A stretch of 64,000 nt of DNA from DATARH01 sp963847345 (GTDB taxonomy: Bacteria; Pseudomonadota; Alphaproteobacteria; ATCC43930; CGMCC-115725). The stretch is taken from positions 62,001 through 126,000 of the forward strand of contig CAWJZU010000014.1 in NCBI GenBank assembly GCA_963847345.1. The letters are read 5' to 3'. Each line of letters opens with the position of its first letter. The first letter of the stretch is position 1. Shown one piece after another: positions 44,481 to 56,008 of the stretch. The notes beneath the pieces were generated by a model that made no database searches, was not told where the DNA came from, and was given only the letters and a program-made list of their open reading frames with translations. Both the position numbers and the translations under genes were made by a program.

Positions 44481-44522
44481 GGCGGATTTACCGGTTGTTG
44501 ATCCGCCGGTAGCACATATACT
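44481..44522 (+). promoter_or_regulatory. Candidate clpX promoter overlapping a hairpin
   Basis: TTGTTG (44495-44500), a 16-base spacer and TATACT (44517-44522). A perfect 7-bp inverted repeat GGCGGAT (44481-44487) / ATCCGCC (44501-44507) surrounds the -35 box, so it might act as weak terminator of clpP or as operator. Assignments rest on pattern only. Confidence 0.45.
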
Positions 44523-44641
44523 TGGATGGCCGTGCCTGCGTGTGCCGGGCTGGGCGGCGGGGTTGGCCCGAGAAGTGTCGGCCCCCTAGCCCGCCGAGGA
44601 CGGCCCGGCTGGCTTGCGCCAGGCCCGGTGATGGAGTGGCG

Positions 44642-45907
44642 ATGACTAAGTCCAGCGGTGGCGACTCGAAAAACACGCTTTACTGTTCCTTCTGCGGCAA
44701 GAGCCAGCATGAGGTCAGGAAGCTGATTGCGGGTCCGACCGTATTTATTTGCGACGAATGTGTCGAGCTCTGCATGGATATCATCCGTGAAGAGCACAAG
44801 ACGACGCTCGTCAAATCGCGGGACGGCGTGCCGGGACCCCGCGATATTTGCCGGGTTCTCGACGATTACGTGATCGGGCAGGACCACGCCAAACGCGTGC
44901 TTTCGGTCGCGGTGCACAACCACTACAAGCGGCTGGCGCACGGCTCGAAGAACAACGACGTCGAATTGGCGAAGTCGAACATTCTGCTCGTCGGCCCGAC
45001 CGGTTCGGGCAAGACGCTGCTGGCGCAGACGCTGGCGCGCATCATCGACGTGCCGTTCACGATGGCGGACGCGACGACGCTGACCGAGGCCGGATATGTC
45101 GGCGAGGATGTCGAGAACATCATTTTGAAGCTGCTGCAGGCAGCTGACTACAATGTCGAGCGGGCGCAGCGAGGCATCGTCTATATCGACGAGGTCGACA
45201 AGATATCGCGCAAGTCGGACAACCCCTCGATCACCCGCGATGTGTCCGGCGAGGGTGTACAGCAGGCGCTGTTGAAGATCATGGAGGGCACGATCGCCTC
45301 AGTGCCGCCGCAGGGCGGACGCAAGCACCCGCAGCAGGAGTTTCTCCAGGTCGATACGACCAACATTCTGTTCGTGTGCGGCGGTGCATTCTCGGGTCTC
45401 GAAAAGATCATCGCGCAGCGGCGCCAGGGTACGTCGATCGGCTTTGGCGCCGAGGTGCGTGGACCCGACGAGCGCAAGACCGGCGAGATCCTGAAGGATC
45501 TAGAGCCGGAGGATCTGCTCAAATTCGGGCTTATTCCGGAATTTGTCGGGCGCTTGCCCGTCGTCGCGACGCTCGACGATCTCGACGAGGACGCGCTGGT
45601 CGATATTTTGACCAAGCCGAAGAACGCGTTGGTTAAACAATACCAGCGGTTGTTCGAGATGGAGGACGTCAGGCTCGAATTGGTCGACGAGGCTCTTCGG
45701 GCGGTCGCTCAGAAGGCGATCGCGCGCAAGACTGGTGCGCGCGGGTTGCGATCGATCATGGAGTCAATCCTGCTCGATTCGATGTTCGAGTTGCCGAGCC
45801 TTGCCGGGGTCAGCGAAATCGTGATCAATCGTGAGGTCGTCGACGGACGCGCCAAGCCGCTGCACATCTATTCCGACCGCCGGGGTGATGTCGGCACCGG
45901 CGCGTGA
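44642..45907 (+). CDS. clpX: ATP-dependent Clp protease ATP-binding subunit ClpX
   Basis: AAA+ unfoldase of 421 residues that feeds proteins to ClpP. The N-terminal zinc-binding domain has CSFCGKSQHEV and CDECVELCMDI. Walker A is LVGPTGSGKTLLA, Walker B is IVYIDEVDKI, and the ClpP-docking loop is GTSIGFGAEV. Sensor and C-terminal segments (ARKTGARGLRSIMES) are complete. The ATG at 44642 follows GGAG; the frame open to 44522 before it encodes no domain. Confidence 0.96.
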   Translation: MTKSSGGDSKNTLYCSFCGKSQHEVRKLIAGPTVFICDECVELCMDIIREEHKTTLVKSRDGVPGPRDICRVLDDYVIGQDHAKRVLSVAVHNHYKRLAHGSKNNDVELAKSNILLVGPTGSGKTLLAQTLARIIDVPFTMADATTLTEAGYVGEDVENIILKLLQAADYNVERAQRGIVYIDEVDKISRKSDNPSITRDVSGEGVQQALLKIMEGTIASVPPQGGRKHPQQEFLQVDTTNILFVCGGAFSGLEKIIAQRRQGTSIGFGAEVRGPDERKTGEILKDLEPEDLLKFGLIPEFVGRLPVVATLDDLDEDALVDILTKPKNALVKQYQRLFEMEDVRLELVDEALRAVAQKAIARKTGARGLRSIMESILLDSMFELPSLAGVSEIVINREVVDGRAKPLHIYSDRRGDVGTGA

Positions 45908-46120
45908 GCGCTTCAGGGCTTTCCCGTGTCGGTGGCAAGCAGACGCCGCCGGGTCGATGTTCGGCGACCGGGAGGCCTGCGCTGGCGACGGGGCTGCCGC
46001 AACGGGGAGCACCACGCGTGCGCCTTGAAGCCGGCGTCCCGGAGGCCAACGTAACCACGGCTAATCGACCCGGCCGCCCGCCTCCCGGCGAGCGGTCCCT
46101 GGTAAAGAAAACGAGGGCCT

Positions 46121-48526
<2,406 letters not shown>

Positions 48527-48578
48527 CGCGCACGGATCCTGAGCCGGTCGGCTGGAGAAGGTGGTTCGGCCGGCCGGC

Positions 48579-48596
48579 AAAGGTACGTTAACCTTT
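48579..48596. repeat. Short palindrome upstream of the HU gene
   Basis: AAAGGT (48579-48584) and ACCTTT (48591-48596) with a 6-base centre ACGTTA. It lies about 30 bases upstream of the candidate HU promoter and could be a regulator site. Confidence 0.4.
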
Positions 48597-48628
48597 GGAA
48601 AATCGCCGTTCGGTTTGGTGCAGTGACA

Positions 48629-48657
48629 TTGACCCGCTCCAGGCCCAGCTTTACACT
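48629..48657 (+). promoter_or_regulatory. Candidate sigma-70-type promoter of the HU gene
   Basis: TTGACC (48629-48634), exactly 17 bases, then TACACT (48652-48657). The HU start codon lies 51 bases further. Both hexamers are close to consensus. Confidence 0.65.
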
Positions 48658-48708
48658 AGGAGACGCTATCGGTTCTCAGCCATTCAATTTTCGCTCAGGG
48701 GGCAACAC

Positions 48709-48984
48709 GTGAATAGAAACGAACTCGTCGATGCCGTCGCCGGGAAAGCAGATCTGTCCAAAGCGGCTGCGAATAAAGCCGTCGATGCCGTCTTCGAGTC
48801 GATAACCGACGCTCTCAAGACCGGTACCGAAGTGCGCCTTGTCGGGTTCGGTACCTTTACCGTCGCGGACCGTGCTGCCTCCGAAGGGCGCAACCCACGT
48901 ACCGGGGAAAAAATCAAGATCGCCGCATCGAAACAGGCGAAGTTCAAGCCCGGCAAGCGCCTGCGCGACGAGTTGAACGTCTGA
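48709..48984 (+). CDS. hupB: HU-family DNA-binding protein
   Basis: Nucleoid protein of 91 residues, dimeric, binds bent DNA. Typical segments are MNRNELVDAVAGKADLSKAA, EVRLVGFGTFTVADR and the arm GRNPRTGEKIKI, ending KPGKRLRDELNV. The start is the GTG at 48709 with AGGGGG seven bases before; the open frame upstream to 48595 lies over the promoter. Confidence 0.94.
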   Translation: MNRNELVDAVAGKADLSKAAANKAVDAVFESITDALKTGTEVRLVGFGTFTVADRAASEGRNPRTGEKIKIAASKQAKFKPGKRLRDELNV

Positions 48985-49026
48985 CCGCGACACCGTCGGG
49001 CGGAGGGGATTGCGGCGGATCGGTTC

Positions 49027-49102
49027 GGGCGATTAGCTCAGCTGGCAGAGCATCTCGTTTACACCGAGAGGGTCGGCGGTTCAAATCCGTCATCGCCCAC
49101 CA
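49027..49102 (+). tRNA. tRNA-Val (TAC)
   Basis: Starts GGGCGATTAGCTCAGCTGGC, anticodon loop TTTACAC (anticodon TAC), T-loop GTTCAAATC, acceptor GGGCGAT/ATCGCCC and an encoded CCA. Its place right after the HU gene is common in alphaproteobacteria. Confidence 0.97.
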
Positions 49103-49534
49103 AGCTAATCAAGGAAGAACCGACCGGTTTCCAACCCTATCGTCGGCGCTTTGTCCGCTACCGCCACGCAACCGATTCCGACTAGACCCACGTTGCCGCC
49201 CTCAGGCGCGGACGCCGAGATAGATTCGATCCACTTTGCGAAATCACAACTTTTGACGAGGCCGTCGACCCCACGAAAGCGGGGGTCCAGGGCCAGTGAC
49301 GCGGCTGTGGCCACGGAATTTCGCCTTTGCGGGAATGAGGGTGGGGGAACTCGGGCAAGTGCGGATGACCGGTACTTTGCCTGCGCGAGATTGCTTCGCG
49401 TCGCTCGCAATGACATTCTGTCGCAGTCGAAAAGGCGGCAGAAGCGGCGGCGATAGAGGGCGCCGGCTCCTTCTATCGGCGCGCCAGCATTTGACATTTA
49501 CATTGCCGCCCTGAAATGGCGACGAGCCCCACAG
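49103..49534. other. Intergenic region, 432 bases, with two small palindromes
   Basis: No gene seen. It contains GACCCC (49267-49272) with GGGGTC (49282-49287), and ATTGC (49390-49394) with GCAAT (49407-49411). Both kinds (CCCCnCGAAAGCGGGGG and ATTGCTTCGC...GCTCGCAAT) are familiar dispersed repeats in alphaproteobacterial intergenic DNA. Confidence 0.55.
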
Positions 49535-50467
49535 ATGACGACATTGCTTTACACGCACCAGGCCTGCCTCGAGCACGATCCGGGGGTCTATCACCCGGAA
49601 TCGCCCGCACGGCTGCGCGCGGTATTGCAGGCGCTCGACGGTGCCGATTTCGCACGCCTCGATCGGTGCGAGGCGCCCGAGGCCGGGATTGACGACATCG
49701 CCCGCGTCCATCCGCGCCGTTTTGTCGAACGGCTGCTCGCCGCGGTGCCGCGATCCGGCCATGCCGGAATCGACGCCGACACGATCATGTCGCCGGGCTC
49801 GGGCCGGGCGGCGCTGCGGGCGGCCGGAGCCGTCGCCGCCGCGGTCGACGCGGTGATGGCCGGCGGGGCCGACAACGCGTTCTGCGCTGTGCGCCCGCCC
49901 GGACACCATGCCGAGCCCGGCCGCGCGATGGGGTTCTGCCTGTTCAACAACGTCGCGATCGGCGCGCTGCGGGCACGCGAAGTATACGGCCTCGCGCGGG
50001 TCGCGGTCATCGATTTCGATGTGCATCACGGCAATGGCACGCAGGCCTGTTGCTGGGACAATGTCGGGCTGTTCTACGCCTCGACGCACCAGTCGCCGCT
50101 TTATCCCGGCACCGGCGGGCGCGGCGAAACCGGGGCCGCCGACAACATCGTCAACGTGCCACTGCGCCCAATGTCGGGATCGCGCGAGTTCCGGCTCGGG
50201 ATGACGCGCGACATCCTTCCTGCACTCGACGCGTTCCGTCCCGAATTGCTGCTGATCTCGGCCGGGTTCGACGCCCATCGGAGCGACCCTCTGGCGCAGC
50301 TGCTGCTCGACGAATCGGATTATGTCTGGGTGACCGAGCAGCTTCTCGAGGCGGCTCGCCGGCACGCAGGCGGACGGGTTGTATCGACACTGGAGGGCGG
50401 CTACGACCTGCCGGCGCTTGGCGCCAGCGCGGCGGCGCATGTCAGGACGCTGATGTCGGCCGCCTGA
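49535..50467 (+). CDS. Histone-deacetylase-family amidohydrolase
   Basis: Zinc-dependent deacetylase of 310 residues, probably acting on acetylated polyamines or proteins. The catalytic His pair is in VRPPGHHAEPGRAMGFCLFN, metal Asp/His in VIDFDVHHGNGTQ, and the later Asp in ISAGFDAHRSDPL. The C-terminal STLEGGYDLPALG is typical. The order HDAC-xseB-ispA-dxs is frequent in alphaproteobacteria. The xseB start lies about 105 bases after its stop. Confidence 0.92.
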   Translation: MTTLLYTHQACLEHDPGVYHPESPARLRAVLQALDGADFARLDRCEAPEAGIDDIARVHPRRFVERLLAAVPRSGHAGIDADTIMSPGSGRAALRAAGAVAAAVDAVMAGGADNAFCAVRPPGHHAEPGRAMGFCLFNNVAIGALRAREVYGLARVAVIDFDVHHGNGTQACCWDNVGLFYASTHQSPLYPGTGGRGETGAADNIVNVPLRPMSGSREFRLGMTRDILPALDAFRPELLLISAGFDAHRSDPLAQLLLDESDYVWVTEQLLEAARRHAGGRVVSTLEGGYDLPALGASAAAHVRTLMSAA

Positions 50468-50571
50468 CCTTGGGAGATTGTTGCAATCCGGCAACGATTT
50501 CGGGTATTCGCGCGCTGGTGTTCCTCGGGAACAGCGCCTCCGCGTATACATTGTGTTGAGCTAGGGCACAG

Positions 50572-50838
50572 ATGAGCGATCAGATCGTCCCCGCGGATAT
50601 CGCCCCCGCCGACATTGAAGCAATGAGCTTCGAGGACGCGCTGGCTGAACTGGAGCAGATCGTGCGCCGTCTCGAGGCCGGACAAGTCAAGTTGGACGAC
50701 GCGATCCTGTGCTACGAACGAGGGACGCAGCTGAAACGTCATTGCGAGCAAAAGCTGAACGAAGCGCAACAGCGGGTAGATCGCATCGTCGTCGGACCCG
50801 ACGGCGCGGTTTCCGCCGCGCCGGCCAAGTTCGATTGA
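50572..50838 (+). CDS. xseB: Exodeoxyribonuclease VII small subunit
   Basis: Regulatory subunit of 88 residues of the single-strand exonuclease used in repair. It has the family pattern MSFEDALAELEQIVRRLEAG and YERGTQLKRHCEQKLNEAQQ, two antiparallel helices. ispA begins 21 bases after, so they probably form an operon with dxs. Confidence 0.93.
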   Translation: MSDQIVPADIAPADIEAMSFEDALAELEQIVRRLEAGQVKLDDAILCYERGTQLKRHCEQKLNEAQQRVDRIVVGPDGAVSAAPAKFD

Positions 50839-50859
50839 CGGCCGTGAGCGGGAGCTAGC

Positions 50860-51771
50860 GTGATCGAACGACTATGGCAGGATGACGTCTCGATCGAGGA
50901 AGCGACAGCGATCGCCGCGCGGCTGACCGACGTGCTGATCGAGCGCGTGCTGGCGGTGCCACCCGGTCTCGAATCGCGGGTCTACGAGGCGATGCGCTAT
51001 TCGGCGCTGGCGCCCGGCAAGCGGCTGCGGCCATTGCTGGTTCTGGCCTCCTCGCATCTGTTCGGCGTGTCGCGGCGCAGCGCGTTACAAGTCGCCGCGG
51101 CGATTGAGATGGTCCATGCATATTCTCTGATCCACGACGATTTGCCGGCGATGGACAACAGCGACCTCAGGCGCGGGCGGCCGACCTGCCATAAGCAGTT
51201 CGACGACGCGACTGCCGTGCTCGCCGGCGACGGTCTGCTGACGATGGCGTTCGGGGTGCTGGCCGATCCCGACACGCACGGCGACGCGGCGGTCCGCGTT
51301 GAGCTGGTCGGGGCGCTGGCCGCGGCTGCCGGTCCCGCTGGCATGGTCGGCGGCCAGATGATCGACCTGATCGCCGAGACAACGCCGCTCGACATCGGCG
51401 CGATCACCCGCCTGCAGCGCATGAAGACGGGGGCGCTGATTGCGTTTTCGTGCGAGGCCGGCGCGATCCTCGCCAAGGCGCCCGGCGAGCTGCGCACGGC
51501 GTTGCGCTTCTATGCCCATGATCTCGGCCTCGCCTTTCAGATCGCCGACGACCTGCTCGATATCGAGGGGGTGGCGGCGGAAACCGGTAAACCGGTCGGG
51601 GCCGACGCTGCCGCCGGAAAAGCCACCTTCGTTTCGATCCTCGGGGTTGAGCGGGCGCGCACGCAAGCGCAGCTGCTGGTCGGCCAAGCCGTTGCGCACC
51701 TTGAGCCCTTCGAGAACCGTGCGGAACTTTTGCGACAAGTCGCACGATTCGTCGTTAACCGCCGTACGTGA
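50860..51771 (+). CDS. ispA: Farnesyl/geranyl diphosphate synthase (polyprenyl synthetase)
   Basis: Chain-elongating prenyltransferase of 303 residues. The first Asp-rich motif is in HDDLPAMDNSDLRRGRPTCH and the second in FQIADDLLDIEG, with KTGALIAFSCEAGA between. MEMVHAYSLIHDDL-type residues precede the first motif, as in IspA. It uses IPP and DMAPP from the pathway started by Dxs, whose gene follows 15 bases later. The ATG at 50860 may be GTG in the + strand (GTG ATC GAA CGA), with GGGAG upstream. Confidence 0.92.
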   Translation: MIERLWQDDVSIEEATAIAARLTDVLIERVLAVPPGLESRVYEAMRYSALAPGKRLRPLLVLASSHLFGVSRRSALQVAAAIEMVHAYSLIHDDLPAMDNSDLRRGRPTCHKQFDDATAVLAGDGLLTMAFGVLADPDTHGDAAVRVELVGALAAAAGPAGMVGGQMIDLIAETTPLDIGAITRLQRMKTGALIAFSCEAGAILAKAPGELRTALRFYAHDLGLAFQIADDLLDIEGVAAETGKPVGADAAAGKATFVSILGVERARTQAQLLVGQAVAHLEPFENRAELLRQVARFVVNRRT

Positions 51772-51786
51772 TCAGGAATCTGTGCC

Positions 51787-53724
51787 TTGGATAGCAAACC
51801 CCTTCACATTTCGAACCGGACGCCGCTCCTCGACCGGATCGATAGCCCGGCCGATTTGCGAAGCTTTCCCGAATCCGACCTGAAGCAGATCGCCGACGAG
51901 CTGCGCGCCGAGCTGATCGACGCGGTCTCGATCACCGGCGGGCATTTCGGCGCCGGGCTCGGTGTTGTCGAGCTGACCGTCGCGCTGCATTACGTCTTCA
52001 ACACGCCGCATGACCGGCTGATCTGGGATGTCGGTCACCAGGCCTACCCGCACAAGATCCTGACCGGACGGCGCGACCGCATCCGCACGATCCGGCAGGG
52101 CGGCGGCCTGTCCGGTTTCACCAAGCGGTCGGAGAGTGAATACGATCCGTTCGGCGCGGCGCACAGCTCGACCTCGATTTCGGCCGGGCTCGGCATGGCG
52201 GTGGCGCGCGATTTCAAGGGCGAAAAGCGCGACGTGATCGCGGTGATCGGCGACGGTGCGATGAGCGCCGGCATGGCCTACGAGGCGATGAACAACGCCG
52301 GGTCGATGGATGCGCGGCTGATCGTCATCCTCAACGACAACGATATGTCGATCGCGCCGCCGGTCGGCGCGCTGAGCGCGCATCTGTCGCGCGTCTTGAC
52401 CTCGCGCCCGTTTATGTCGCTGCGCCATATCGGCGATGAGGTTGCACGGCACTTGCCGAAGCGCCTGGAAACCGCCGCCCGCCGCGCCGAGGAGCTGGCG
52501 CGCAGCTTCGTCACCGGCGGCACGCTGTTCGAGGAACTCGGCTTCTACTATGTCGGCCCGATCGACGGCCACAATATCGACCACCTGTTGCCTGTCCTGA
52601 AAAACGTCCGCGACAGCGCCGAGAAAGGGCCGGTCCTGATCCATGTCGTGACCGAAAAGGGACACGGGTATCTGTCGGCCGAACAGGCCGAGGACAAATG
52701 GCACAGCGTCGCCAAGTTCGACGTCGTGACCGGCGCGCAAGCCAAGTCCAGCGCTAAGGCGCCGTCGTACACGAGCGTCTTTGCCAAATCGCTGATCCGG
52801 CACGCCGAACAGGACGAGAGCATCGTCGCGATCACGGCGGCGATGCCGTCCGGCACCGGCCTTAATCTGTTCGAGGAAAAATTCCCGAAGCGCACCTTCG
52901 ATGTCGGCATCGCCGAGCAGCACGCCGTGACCTTCGCCGCCGGTCTCGCCAGCGAGGGCATGAAGCCGTTCGCCGCGATCTATTCGACCTTTCTGCAGCG
53001 CGCCTATGACCAGATCGTGCACGATGTCGCGATTCAGAAATTGCCGGTGCGATTTGCGATCGACCGCGCCGGGCTGGTCGGCGCCGACGGGCAGACGCAT
53101 GCCGGGTCGTTCGACGTGACCTATCTCGGCTGTCTGCCCGGTTTTGTCATCATGGCGGCGGGCGACGAGGCCGAGCTCGTGCACATGGTCGCGACCTGCG
53201 TGGCGATCGACGACGCGCCGTCGGCGGTGCGGTTCCCGCGCGGCGACGGGGTCGGCGTGCCGATGCCCGAGATTGGCGTGCCGCTCGAAATCGGGCGCGG
53301 CCGGATCATCCGCGAGGGCACCAGCATCGCGCTGTTGAGCCTCGGCGGGCGTCTGCACGAATGCCTGAAAGCGGCCGACGAACTCGGCACCTACGGGCTG
53401 TCGACGACGGTCGCCGACGCGCGTTTCGCCAAGCCGCTCGACACCGATCTGGTCGGCCGCCTCGCGCGCGAGCACGAGGTCGTCATCACGATCGAGGAAG
53501 GCGCGATCGGCGGGTTCGGCTCGTTCGTGCTGCACCACCTCGCGATGTCGGGACAGCTCGACAACGGCTTGAAGATCCGCACGATGGTCTTGCCCGACGT
53601 CTTTCTCGACCACGATTCGCCGAACGCGCAGTACGAGACGGCCGGCCTCACCGCCAAGCATATCGTCGCGACGGCGCTCGCCGCGCTCGGCCGCGACGTC
53701 GTGCAGCGCCCGGTCCGCGCTTAG
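51787..53724 (+). CDS. dxs: 1-Deoxy-D-xylulose-5-phosphate synthase
   Basis: First enzyme of the MEP isoprenoid pathway, 645 residues, thiamine-diphosphate dependent. The ThDP motif is AVIGDGAMSAGMAYEAMNN, with the early DVGHQAYPHKILTGRRD and the transketolase-type DVGIAEQHAVTFAAGLA and DRAGLVGADGQTHAG. Complete and of normal length. It closes the xseB-ispA-dxs operon; a convergent histidine kinase gene ends 16 bases after it. Confidence 0.96.
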   Translation: MDSKPLHISNRTPLLDRIDSPADLRSFPESDLKQIADELRAELIDAVSITGGHFGAGLGVVELTVALHYVFNTPHDRLIWDVGHQAYPHKILTGRRDRIRTIRQGGGLSGFTKRSESEYDPFGAAHSSTSISAGLGMAVARDFKGEKRDVIAVIGDGAMSAGMAYEAMNNAGSMDARLIVILNDNDMSIAPPVGALSAHLSRVLTSRPFMSLRHIGDEVARHLPKRLETAARRAEELARSFVTGGTLFEELGFYYVGPIDGHNIDHLLPVLKNVRDSAEKGPVLIHVVTEKGHGYLSAEQAEDKWHSVAKFDVVTGAQAKSSAKAPSYTSVFAKSLIRHAEQDESIVAITAAMPSGTGLNLFEEKFPKRTFDVGIAEQHAVTFAAGLASEGMKPFAAIYSTFLQRAYDQIVHDVAIQKLPVRFAIDRAGLVGADGQTHAGSFDVTYLGCLPGFVIMAAGDEAELVHMVATCVAIDDAPSAVRFPRGDGVGVPMPEIGVPLEIGRGRIIREGTSIALLSLGGRLHECLKAADELGTYGLSTTVADARFAKPLDTDLVGRLAREHEVVITIEEGAIGGFGSFVLHHLAMSGQLDNGLKIRTMVLPDVFLDHDSPNAQYETAGLTAKHIVATALAALGRDVVQRPVRA

Positions 53725-53740
53725 CTGCTGAGAAGCCGAG

Positions 53741-55999
53741 TTATGCCGCTCGCGCCGTGATCCGGCCCTGTCCGGCCCGCGGCAGGCGCACGGTGAACTC
53801 GGTATACGCCCCGACTTCGCTGTCGACCGATATCGTCCCGCCGTGCTGCTGCGTCACGATCTCGTAGCTGATCGACAGGCCAAGCCCGGTGCCCTCGCCG
53901 GTCGGCTTCGTTGTGAAGAACGGCTGGAACAGCTTGTCCCGCGCATCGGGCGGAATGCCGACGCCGTTATCTCGTACCCTGATCTCGACGGCATCGCCAA
54001 CATCGCGCGTCGCCACGGTCAGGGTCGGCTTGAAGCCCTCGGACGACTGCTGCCTGCGTTTGTTCGCGGCGTAGAAGCCATTGCCGATCAGGTTTAGGAA
54101 CACCCGGGTGAGATCCTGCGGCACGACCTCGATCGGCGCCAGATCCGGCGCGAATTCGCGTTCCATCGCGATGTTGAAGTTTTGATCCCGCGCCCGCGCG
54201 CCGTGATAGGCCAGGGTCAGCGCCTCCTCGACGAGCCCGTTGAGATCCACGCTCTGCCGGTCGCCGGTGCCGCCGCGCGAATGCAGCAGCATGCTCCTGA
54301 CAATGCCGTCGGCGCGCCTGCCGTGCTCGGCGATTTTTTCGAGGTTGCCGGTCAGCATCGCGGAGGTGTCTTCGATGTCGGCGCGCGCATCCTCGTGGAG
54401 CGTCGCGATGCCGGGCGCCGCCGTCTCCTTCAATTCGTCGAGCAGCTCGATCGACAGCGTCGCGAAGTTGTTGACGAAATTCAGCGGATTCTTGATCTCG
54501 TGCGCGATCCCGGCGGTCAGCTGACCGAGCGAGGCCATTTTCTCGGAATGGATCAGGCTGGTCTGGGCCGCCTTCAGCTGCTCGTGCGCCTGGCGAAGTT
54601 CCTGCTCGCGGCGGCGCTGCTCCTCGAACAGCTTGGCGTTGCGAACCGCCAGCGCCGACTGGGCAGCAAAGGCTTCGACGAGTTCGACGGTTTCCTGCGA
54701 AAAATTGCCCAGCTCTCGGCGCAACACCACCAGCCCGCCGAGAATGCGGTCCTCGAATCGCAGCGGGACCGCGAGCAGGGCGCGATACCCGGCGCGGCTG
54801 AGGATGTCCCAACCTTTCGCGGCGACGAAGTCGGGAGCGTTCGATATGTCCGGCACCTCGACCGGCTCTCCGGTCATCGCGGTCTTGCCGACCGCGCCCT
54901 CGCCCCGCGCCACCGGATCGGCCCGCAGCTGCTCCGATAGTTCCGGTGCCAGCCCGTGACTGGTCCGAAATTGGAACTGCTCACGCTCGGCGTCGTATTC
55001 GTAAACCAGGCCGGCCGTGGCGCCGGAGAATTCAACGGCGCGGGCGATGACCATGCCGAGCACCGCTTCCGGGTCGAGCGTCGAGCCGACGGCGCGGCCG
55101 ACGCTACGCAGCGCCTCGAACCGCGCCAAAGCCTGGCGCAGGTCGCGCATCGTGTCGCGAAAGGCGCGCAGCGTGCGCGCCATCGCGCCGATTTCGTCGG
55201 GGCCGCCGGACGGGATCTCGACCGCGAGGTTGCCGGCATTGAGCCCGTTCATCGCCGCCACGACGCGGCGCAGCGGAACCGCGATCGAGGCCACCACCAG
55301 GACCGTGAAGACGCAGCCGGCGAGTACGGCGACGGCGACGACAATCTTCGACCGCGTTATTGCCGAGGCCGCTTCCGCGACAACGCGGTCGCGCGCCGCG
55401 ACGGCCTCGGCGCTCAGCTCGGCGACGATCGCGGCGAACAGTTCGTCGGCCTTGATGCTGTGCTGCCGCGCGCGCGCCAGCAGCGTGTTGCCGATCACCC
55501 GCTGATCGTCGGTATAGGCGTCGACAGCCTGGGCGGCGAGATCGCGGTATTGCGCCACCTCGGCGCGGATCGCCGCGATCGGCTGCGGGCGCAGCGGGGC
55601 AAGCTCGTCGAGATAGGCTTCCGTCCGCGCCTGGGCGGCCTTCGCCTTGCTCTCGGACAGCGTCAACAGGCTGACCGCCAGGTCGGTCATCCAGTAGCGC
55701 ATCTCGCCGAACGCGATCTGCGCGTTGTTCGCCTGCTCGATCGCGCCGAGCAGGTTCGCCGTTTCGACGGTCCCGGCGGTGTTTTCGTTGAGTTTGCGCG
55801 CGAGATAGACGTTTGTGGCGATCAGCACGATAAGCAGCGCGCCCGAAAGGAGCAGAATCCGGGTGCGAATCTTGCCGCCGCCGAAAATCCACCTGCCGGC
55901 CGGCCGTCGCAGCGATCGCGGCTCGACGACGGTGGTTGCGGGCGCGTCGGGGGCTGGCGGGTCTGACCCGGCGACGCGGGACGAAGGAAAACCGTGCAT
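53741..55999 (-). CDS. Membrane sensor histidine kinase with HAMP and GAF domains
   Basis: Protein of 752 residues. N-terminal membrane segment (about 46-66), periplasmic helical sensor (about 67-215), second membrane segment (about 218-242), HAMP, a GAF domain (about 320-460, SGATAGLVYEYDAER...LALRNAKLF), coiled coil, then HisKA with SLGQLTAGIAHEIKNPLNF and HATPase with VFLNLIGNGFYAANK, VRDNGVGIPPDAR and GTGLGLSISYEIV. All kinase boxes are intact. It follows the c-haem protein gene by 9 bases on the same strand. No response regulator is adjacent. Confidence 0.92.
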   Translation of the reverse strand: MHGFPSSRVAGSDPPAPDAPATTVVEPRSLRRPAGRWIFGGGKIRTRILLLSGALLIVLIATNVYLARKLNENTAGTVETANLLGAIEQANNAQIAFGEMRYWMTDLAVSLLTLSESKAKAAQARTEAYLDELAPLRPQPIAAIRAEVAQYRDLAAQAVDAYTDDQRVIGNTLLARARQHSIKADELFAAIVAELSAEAVAARDRVVAEAASAITRSKIVVAVAVLAGCVFTVLVVASIAVPLRRVVAAMNGLNAGNLAVEIPSGGPDEIGAMARTLRAFRDTMRDLRQALARFEALRSVGRAVGSTLDPEAVLGMVIARAVEFSGATAGLVYEYDAEREQFQFRTSHGLAPELSEQLRADPVARGEGAVGKTAMTGEPVEVPDISNAPDFVAAKGWDILSRAGYRALLAVPLRFEDRILGGLVVLRRELGNFSQETVELVEAFAAQSALAVRNAKLFEEQRRREQELRQAHEQLKAAQTSLIHSEKMASLGQLTAGIAHEIKNPLNFVNNFATLSIELLDELKETAAPGIATLHEDARADIEDTSAMLTGNLEKIAEHGRRADGIVRSMLLHSRGGTGDRQSVDLNGLVEEALTLAYHGARARDQNFNIAMEREFAPDLAPIEVVPQDLTRVFLNLIGNGFYAANKRRQQSSEGFKPTLTVATRDVGDAVEIRVRDNGVGIPPDARDKLFQPFFTTKPTGEGTGLGLSISYEIVTQQHGGTISVDSEVGAYTEFTVRLPRAGQGRITARAA

Positions 56000-56008
56000 C
56001 GCCGGCCG

